DNA of 64,000 nucleotides from Phytohabitans suffuscus. Its GTDB lineage: Bacteria; Actinomycetota; Actinomycetes; Mycobacteriales; Micromonosporaceae. The notes below the pieces were generated by a model that was not told where the DNA came from, made no database searches, and saw nothing but the letters and a program-made list of their open reading frames with translations. The position numbers and the translations under genes are program-made. Below, piece by piece: positions 57,849 through 64,000 of this stretch (the first letter of the stretch is position 1; each line of letters begins with the position of its first letter). The stretch spans positions 1,922,001-1,986,000 of the forward strand of contig NZ_AP022871.1 in assembly GCF_011764565.1 (NCBI RefSeq), read 5' to 3'.

Positions 57849-58688
57849 TCACAGGGCGCCGGCCGCCTGCGCCGCCAGCAGGGTCGGGTAGAGCGGGCGG
57901 AAGCCCAGCGCGCGGATGCGGCAGGTGTTGACGATGCCCGCCCACGGGTCGTCGAGCGGGCGCGCGGCGGCCTCGGGATCCGGCTCCTCCTGGTTGGCCC
58001 GCAGCAGCTCCAGCGCGGTCACCGGCGCGTCGTCGGCGACGTTGAAGACCTGGCCGTCGACGCCCTCGGCGGCGAGGATGCGATCGAGGGCCTGGGCCAC
58101 GTCGGCGTGGTGCACCAGGTGGAGGCGCTGGTGCGGGGCCCACCGGCGGGCCCACGCCAGCGACTCGGCCAGGTGCGGGTCGCCGTCGCCGTACACGAAC
58201 GCGAGGCGGGCGATCCGCACCGGCAGCCCGTGCTCGCGGTGCAGGCGCAGCAGCTCGGCCTCGGCCGCCGCCTTGCCCACCGGGTACGCCCCCTGGGGGT
58301 ACGGCTCGTCACCCTCGACGGACGGGCGGCCGCGCCCCGGGCCGTACACCAGGCTGGTGCTGACGAAGACGAACCGGCCCACACCGGCGTCGAGCGCGGC
58401 GCGGGCGAGCGCGATGGAGGCGTCGCGGTTCACCGCGTACGCCTCGTCGTCGGGCACGCCGCGGAAGGCCGCCGCGATGTGCACCACCGCGTCGACGCCC
58501 TCGACCGCCCGCTGGGACGTCTCCGGCTCGCGCAGGTCGCCGATCGCGACCTCGGCCCCGCCGTTCCACCACGGGGCGACCTGGGGCTCCGAGCGCACCA
58601 GCACCCGCACCGGGCGGTGCAGGTCGAGCTGGCGACGCACGTAGCGGCTGCCCACCCGTCCGGTGGGTCCGGTGATGAGGGTGCGCAC
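57849..58688 (-). CDS. NAD-dependent epimerase/dehydratase (extended SDR)
   Basis: A 279-residue extended short-chain dehydrogenase: cofactor motif LITGPTGRVGSRYV, IGDLREPETSQRAVEGVDAVVHIAAAF, the Ser in FVFVSTSLVYGPG, and the catalytic Tyr-x-x-x-Lys as YPVGKAAAE. Substrate unknown, most often a sugar nucleotide or small carbonyl compound. GTG at 58688 follows GGAGGGAG. It is divergent from a MarR-type gene and shares its operator region, so the regulator probably controls it. Confidence 0.92.
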   Translation of the reverse strand: MRTLITGPTGRVGSRYVRRQLDLHRPVRVLVRSEPQVAPWWNGGAEVAIGDLREPETSQRAVEGVDAVVHIAAAFRGVPDDEAYAVNRDASIALARAALDAGVGRFVFVSTSLVYGPGRGRPSVEGDEPYPQGAYPVGKAAAEAELLRLHREHGLPVRIARLAFVYGDGDPHLAESLAWARRWAPHQRLHLVHHADVAQALDRILAAEGVDGQVFNVADDAPVTALELLRANQEEPDPEAAARPLDDPWAGIVNTCRIRALGFRPLYPTLLAAQAAGAL

Positions 58689-58706
58689 GAACGTCTCCCT
58701 CCGTAT

Positions 58707-58744
58707 CATTAGCCAGGCAATGAGCATACGTTAGCCGGCTAACG
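58707..58744. promoter_or_regulatory. Two palindromic operator sites between the epimerase and MarR genes
   Basis: CGTTAGCCGGCTAACG at 58729-58744 is a perfect 16-base palindrome; CATTAGCCAGGCAATG at 58707-58722 is an imperfect version of the same site 22 bases away (two helical turns). Both sit in the divergent promoter region and fit MarR-dimer operators, repressing both genes until a ligand binds. Confidence 0.8.
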
Positions 58745-58758
58745 ACTTTGGGGCAAGG

Positions 58759-59187
58759 GTGGGTGGCGAATTCCAGGCCGCGTTCTGGGCGGCCAAGCGG
58801 GCGATGGCCACCGCGTCCGAAGAGGCGTACAAGCGGCACGGGGTCCGCGCCGGCCAGCAGTTCCTGCTGTACGAGCTGTGGGCCGAAGACGGCCTCACGC
58901 CCGGCGAGCTGGCCCGGCGCCTGGGCCTCGCCGTGCCCACCGTCACCCGCACGGCGACCCGCATGGAGACCGCCGGCATCCTGCGCCGCGAGCCACACCC
59001 CACCGACGCGCGGCTGGTCCAGCTCCGGCTCACCGAGCGGGGCCGCGAGCTCAGGGAGCTGATGACCGCCGAGGTGGCCACGCTCACCGAAAAGGCACTG
59101 GGCACATTGGACCAGGCCGACCGCGAGCGCTTCATCGCATACCTCGACGAGATCCGTAAGAACCTGACGGCCCCACCGGCGGTATGA
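58759..59187 (+). CDS. MarR-family transcriptional regulator
   Basis: A 142-residue winged-helix regulator: QQFLLYELWAEDGLTPGELARRLGLAVPTVTRTATRMETAGILRREPHPTDARLVQLRLTERGRELREL, the full MarR DNA-binding and wing pattern. GTG at 58759. It should bind the palindromes just upstream and control itself and the epimerase gene. A hairpin follows it. Confidence 0.94.
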   Translation: MGGEFQAAFWAAKRAMATASEEAYKRHGVRAGQQFLLYELWAEDGLTPGELARRLGLAVPTVTRTATRMETAGILRREPHPTDARLVQLRLTERGRELRELMTAEVATLTEKALGTLDQADRERFIAYLDEIRKNLTAPPAV

Positions 59188-59195
59188 CGTAGCTG

Positions 59196-59220
59196 GGATG
59201 GCATCGACTCATTGCCATCC
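59196..59220 (+). terminator. Hairpin after the MarR gene
   Basis: GGATGGCA / TGCCATCC (59196-59203, 59213-59220) with a nine-base loop, eight bases after the stop. Confidence 0.7.
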
Positions 59221-59255
59221 GTAAATCACGATCCGTACGCTCCCGGCATCCGTGA

Positions 59256-60089
<834 letters not shown>

Positions 60090-60160
60090 CCCCCCACACA
60101 CCAACCCGAACGCGGGGCGTCCCTACTGCGGGGCGCCCCGCGCACGTCTACGATCTGGTG

Positions 60161-62592
60161 ATGTCGGTCATCGAGGAAGCGCTGGCGGCCCTGGACCTCG
60201 AGACCAAGGTCAAGCTGCTGTCCGGACAGGACTTCTGGACCCTCCCCGCGATCCCCGAGATCGGGCTGCGCTCGCTGGTCATGTCCGACGGCCCGATCGG
60301 CTTGCGCGGCGTCGGCTGGCGTCCCGACGACCCGTCCGTCGCACTGCCCAGCCCCACCGCGCTCGCCGCGACCTGGGATCCGGCGCTGGCCCGCACGGCC
60401 GGGCGGGTGCTCGGCCAGGAGGCCCGCCGCAAGGGTGTGCACGTGCTGCTCGCCCCGACGGTCAACCTGCACCGCAGCCCACTCGGCGGCCGCCACTTCG
60501 AGTGCTACTCCGAGGACCCGCTGCTGACCGGCGAGATAGGCGCGGCGTACGTGGCGGGCGTGCAGGACCAGGGCGTCGGCACCACCGTCAAGCACTTCGT
60601 GGCCAACGACTCGGAGACCGACCGGTTCACCGTCGACGTGCGGGTCGGCGAGCGGGCGCTGCGCGAGCTGTACCTGGCGCCCTTCGAGCGGATCGTCGGC
60701 AGCGGCGGGTGGGGCGTGATGGCCGCCTACAACGGGGTCAACGGCAGCACCATGACCGAGCACGCCGACCTGCAGATCGGGGTGCTCAAACGGGAGTGGG
60801 GCTTCGACGGCGTCATCGTCTCCGACTGGACCGCCGCCCGCACCACCGCGCCGGCCGCGAACGGCGGGCTCGACGTGGTCATGCCGGCGGTCGGCGACCC
60901 GTGGGGCGAGGCGCTGGTCGCCGCGGTCCGCTCCGGCGCCGTGCCGGAGGAGGTGGTCGACGACAAGGTACGCCGCGTGCTGCGGCTCGCCGCCCGGGTC
61001 GGCATCCTCGACGGCGCGGCACCCGCGGTCGCCGCGACCGACCGTCCGTCCACACTCGACGGCGCCGCTGTCGCGCGCACGGTCGCCGCCCGCTCGTTCG
61101 TGCTCGCCCGCAACCACGGCGGGCTGCTCCCCTCGACCCGGCACGCCTGCGCACGGTGGCGGTGTCCGGTGCGCTCGCCGCCGACGCGCGGGTGCAGGGC
61201 GGCGGGAGCGCGCTGGTCCAGCCGGCCCGCGTCGTGTCCCCGCTCGACGGGCTGACCGCGGCGCTCGCCGGCGAGCAGACGCTGGCCGTGCCGGGCGGGG
61301 TCTCCGAGTACGCCGCCGTCATGAACGCCGCCACCGTCACGTACTCGGTCGGCGCCGACCCGCGCCGCCGCGTGCCGGTGGCGCGTGGTCCACAGTGGAG
61401 TGGCATCACCGGCGTGCTGCGCGGTCCCGATGGGCGCGAGGTCTTCCGGTCGCCGCTGCCCACGGCGTACGTGCGCTGGATGGGCGACCCGCCGCCCGGC
61501 GTGGCCCCGGACGGGATCGCCGAGCTGGTGCTCTCCGCGCGGCTCACCCCGGCCACGGGCGGCACGCACGAGCTGGCGATCGTCGGTTTCGGCGACTTCA
61601 CGCTCACCGCCGGCGGCCACACGCTCTTCGACGGCCCGATCTACCGCGACCAGGACGAGTCGGACGTCTTCCGCGGCCCCGCCGAGCGGCGGTTTCCGGT
61701 CGAGCTGCCCGAAGGGGAGCCGATCGACGTCGTGCTCACCCAGCGGGGCGGCAACCCGGGCTTCGTCTGGTTCGCGATCGGCCACGCGCCGCCCTCACCC
61801 GGGCCCGACGCCCTGCTCGCCGAGGCAGCGGCCGCCGCGGCCGAGGCCGACGTCGCCGTGGTGGTCGTGGGGACGACCGAGGAGGTCGAGTCGGAGGGCT
61901 TCGACCGCACCACGCTCGCGCTGCCCGGCCACCAGGACGAGCTGGTCAGGCGGGTCGCCGCCGCCAACCCGCGCACGGTCGTCGTGGTCAACGCCGGCTC
62001 CCCGGTGCTGATGCCCTGGGCCGACGAGGTCGCCGCGATCCTGCTCACCTGGTTTCCCGGCCAGGAAGCGGGAGCCGCGCTCGCCGACGTGCTGCTCGGC
62101 GCGAAGGAGCCCGGCGGCCGCCTGCCCACCACCTGGCCCCGCCGCGACGCCGACGCGCTCCCGGTCACGCCCACCGGCGGCGCGCTGCCGTACGACGAGG
62201 GTGTCTTCCTGGGCTACCGCGCCGACCCGGCCGACCCGCTCTTCCCGTTCGGCCACGGGCTCGGCTACACCGACTGGGCGTACGAGTCACTGTCCATCGA
62301 GGACACCGACGCGTTGGTGACACTGCGAAACACCGGCGGCCGCCCCGGCCGCGAGGTGGTACAGCTCTACATCGGACCGTCCACACCGGACCCTTCACGC
62401 CCGCGCCGCTGGCTGGCCGGCTTCGCCGCGGCCGAGGCCGAGCCGGGCGAGGCGGTCACGGTGCGCGTCCCGCTGCCCGAACGGGCGTTCCAGGTGTGGG
62501 ACGGCGGCTGGCAGAAGGTGCCCGGCACCTACCTGGTCGAGGCGGCCCACAGCGTCGCCGACCGCCGCCTCGGCACCGAGCTGACGCTCTAG
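60161..62592 (+). CDS. Glycoside hydrolase family 3 beta-glucosidase-type enzyme with PA14-like insert, apparent frameshift
   Basis: A GH3 enzyme of about 810 residues. The first domain has LLSGQDFWTLPAIPEIGL, VHVLLAPTVNLHRSPLGGRHFECYSEDPLL, TTVKHFVANDSETDR and the nucleophile Asp in FDGVIVSDWTAA. A PA14-like insert follows (about residues 415-540, with LTPATGGTHELAIVGFGDF), then the second alpha/beta domain (VVVVGTTEEVESEGFDRTTL) and a fibronectin-III-like end. After NHGGLL the frame breaks: CCCC at 61129-61132 should be five. No signal peptide, so a cytoplasmic glucosidase; some such enzymes deglycosylate macrolides (DesR), a possible but distant link to the PKS. ATG at 60161. Confidence 0.92.
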
Positions 62593-62852
62593 AGACCTTC
62601 CGGGGTCAGGGTCCGGGTCTGTCCACAGTGACCATGCCCGCCCGCCACAGGGCAACCGCCGTCCGCGATCAGCTGACCGACGAAGACAAACCAGGCGATT
62701 TCGGCGCGACACCGCCGAACGCGCGACCCCGGCCGCCTCGCTATCCGCTCAAACCCTGACCGCGAAAGCTCCATAAGACGTTCGCAGTTGGGGTTGCGGG
62801 GACTGTCCATGCCGTTCGGTCCGGCGGCGTTCAACCCCCGGGTCTGGTTTTG

Positions 62853-62925
62853 AGTGAGCTGCCGCGATGTCCGCGGTGGTCCGGACCGTTGCTCCCGCGG
62901 CCCCGCCCTCCGCGGTCCGCACGAT
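62853..62925 (+). repeat. Short repeat block, copy near 62.9 kb
   Basis: GAGCTGCCGCGATGTCCG, then GTGGTCCGGACCGTTGCTCC; matches 30640-30671 (same strand, shorter) and 31811-31875 (opposite strand). Confidence 0.78.
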
Positions 62926-63210
62926 CACACCGAGCCGGACCCGCCACCCCGGGGGAGGCCATCCAGGCCCGTCCGCGACGGATCGCCCGTCCCGCGAAGG
63001 CTCGGATCACGCCGCTGTCGCGGCGCTGTCTCCTTGATCGGCGCGGGTTGAATCGTGCCGCGCGGTATCCGTGGCGAGTAACTACCTCTCCAGGACTCTG
63101 CTGGCGAGTTCGAGAATTGCTGTGACCTTCGGAAACGTGGCCGGGAGAGTCGCTGATACGCGCGTCTCCGGCCGCCGGATCGCCGCCGTGTCTCTCCAGG
63201 GAGCCCTCAG

Positions 63211-63655
63211 GGGTCTGTCCACAATGGCCTGTGCGGGTGGCCGCTTTCTGACGATCTGTCCGCTGGGCGCGGGGTCCGAGACCAGGGATCATGGTCCACG
63301 CGCACGGAGTTTCAGCGGATCGTGGTACGGATCCGCCCCTCTGGGGCAGTTTCATACCACGATCTGCTGGGACCGTGCCGTCGCTCGCGGACCTGACGCT
63401 GACCGGCGACACCGGGCCGAACCCGTCCCAGGATCGAAGCCCACAGAGCCTTGATCGACACCGACGACGGCTGACCCCGGGCAGATCGGGGCACACAACC
63501 GCACCTACAACAACAGCCAGCTACCACGATCCGCGCCTCGGGCCAATCCCAGAGCCCGGACCACGGAAAAAGAGGGGCGGCCGGCGCGGTGACCATTCAT
63601 CCGGAATCAGCGGGTAACCGGCCACCAGACGGACATTTCGGCAGGTCATTGGCCT
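63211..63655 (+). repeat. Interspersed noncoding repeat, copy B
   Basis: Collinear with 30983 to about 31535, starting GGGTCTGTCCACAATGGCC and running through GGCCGCTTTCTGACG, the palindrome, CTTGATCGACA, CACGGAAAAAGAGG and ATTTCGGCAGGTCA. It is shorter than copy A by about 100 bases because of internal deletions. Boundaries approximate. Confidence 0.75.
63318..63364. repeat. GATCGTGGTA palindrome, copy 3
   Basis: Arms GATCGTGGTA / TACCACGATC (63318-63327, 63355-63364), 27-base loop with inner GCCCC / GGGGC stem. A lone right-arm-like site (TACCACGATCCGC) lies at about 63520-63532. Confidence 0.85.
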
Positions 63656-63828
63656 GCCTCAATTGGCCAGCAGAGTCCTCCAGGGGCAACGGATCGCCAC
63701 AGACGGTCCGAGCTGTCGCCGATCAAGGGATCCGGATCCGGGCGGGCCAGACCCCAACCCCCGAATGCTCTACAGAGCTACCGCGGCGGTCCTTTAAAAC
63801 AGATTCAGGCACGAGTCTGGGTGGCGAG

Positions 63829-64000
63829 CTACCAGCGGCCGAGGCGGGTGGCGAGGACGGCCAGGGCGGCCACGCCGGCGGTCGACGTGCGGAGGACCTC
63901 GTCGCCGAGGCGGACCGCCGTCGCGCCGGCCGCTTCGAAGGCGGCCAGCTCCTCCGGGGCGATGCCGCCCTCGGGGCCCACCACCAGGGCGACCTCACCG
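63829..64000 (-). CDS. rsmE: 16S rRNA (uracil-1498-N3) methyltransferase, 3' end only
   Basis: The last 56 residues of an RsmE SPOUT methyltransferase: [20 protein letters not shown], then [22 protein letters not shown], the knotted SAM-binding loops that end this family. It is cut by the window edge; the N-terminal PUA-like domain is outside. In actinobacteria rsmE normally lies next to the HIT-phoH-ybeY block, so the genes between 57.8 and 63.8 kb appear to be inserted there. Confidence 0.93.
   Translation of the reverse strand, partial: GEVALVVGPEGGIAPEELAAFEAAGATAVRLGDEVLRTSTAGVAALAVLATRLGRW

Larger units (their letters stand above)
62593..63828. other. Repeat-rich noncoding region (copy B)
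   Basis: About 1.2 kb between the GH3 gene and rsmE with no credible gene. It holds the counterparts of the blocks found near 31 kb: 62649-62706 (inverted relative to 31601-31659), 62853-62925, and the collinear block from 63211 to about 63655, including the palindrome. Open frames here share a few peptide fragments with frames at 31 kb, but their reading frames do not survive the insertions and deletions, so they are taken as decayed or never coding. Confidence 0.7.

Noticed and set aside
62831..63496. 221-codon minus-strand frame in the second repeat-rich region
   Set aside because: Same reason: indels between the two repeat copies break any common reading frame, and the composition is that of noncoding GC-rich DNA.

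Overview
This is a chromosomal window from a high-GC actinomycete. Evidence for this is the very GC-rich coding sequence, frequent GTG and TTG starts, a rare TTA codon placed in a regulator, Tat signals with SRRGF, and the actinobacterial gene order rsmE // HIT-phoH-ybeY-corC-cdd-like-era-recO-uppS and zur/znu-glyS-dus-ppdK-dgt. Placement in or near Micromonosporaceae is my inference, not something the sequence proves.

Layout. (1) 1-13.4 kb is the edge of a modular polyketide cluster, mostly read leftwards: the 5' part of a type I PKS gene (docking segment-KS-AT-DH-KR, running off the left end), a guanidinoacetate-methyltransferase-like enzyme, a DegT-type aminotransferase homologue lacking the PLP lysine (rightwards), a phosphopantetheinyl transferase coupled to a metallophosphoesterase, a LAL-type LuxR regulator with a TTA codon, an acyl-CoA carboxylase carboxyltransferase and a type II thioesterase. 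(2) 13.5-26.5 kb is mainly housekeeping (ferredoxin reductase, dGTPase, ppdK, tRNA-dihydrouridine synthase, glycyl-tRNA synthetase), interrupted at 16.8-19.1 kb by a four-gene module of three Roadblock/LC7 proteins and one PATAN-like protein with no GTPase beside it. (3) 26.5-30.6 kb is a zinc locus: Zur box, znuA-znuC-znuB, an ArsR/SmtB repressor and a Fur/Zur repressor in one overlapping gene chain. (4) 30.6-31.9 kb is repeat-rich and noncoding. (5) 31.9-37.0 kb holds an acyl-CoA dehydrogenase and a permease/TIGR03943/SIS-domain operon. (6) 37.1-40.0 kb is a TPP riboswitch driving the thiamine-related ECF transporter ykoE-ykoD-ykoC. (7) 40.1-47.2 kb carries a Tat-exported PHP-domain protein, a HAD phosphatase, a Tat-exported haem peroxidase and two proteins I do not recognise. 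(8) 47.2-57.8 kb is the conserved uppS-recO / era-corC-ybeY-phoH / HIT block with a few additions. (9) 57.8-63.8 kb is an accessory block (NAD epimerase, MarR with palindromic operator, secreted trypsin, GH3 glycosidase, a second repeat-rich noncoding stretch) inserted before rsmE, whose 3' end is at the right edge.

Two properties cut across the window. First, six genes (accD-like twice, dus, znuC, recO, era, GH3) are broken by exactly one missing base in a short G or C run, always a loss and never a gain. Restoring one base at each site gives a full-length normal protein, so these are most simply sequence or assembly errors; the genes are annotated here as intact loci with a noted frameshift. 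Second, the two noncoding stretches near 31 kb and 63 kb are diverged, largely collinear copies of the same material, and they share with the glyS 3' flank a palindrome built on GATCGTGGTA / TACCACGATC.
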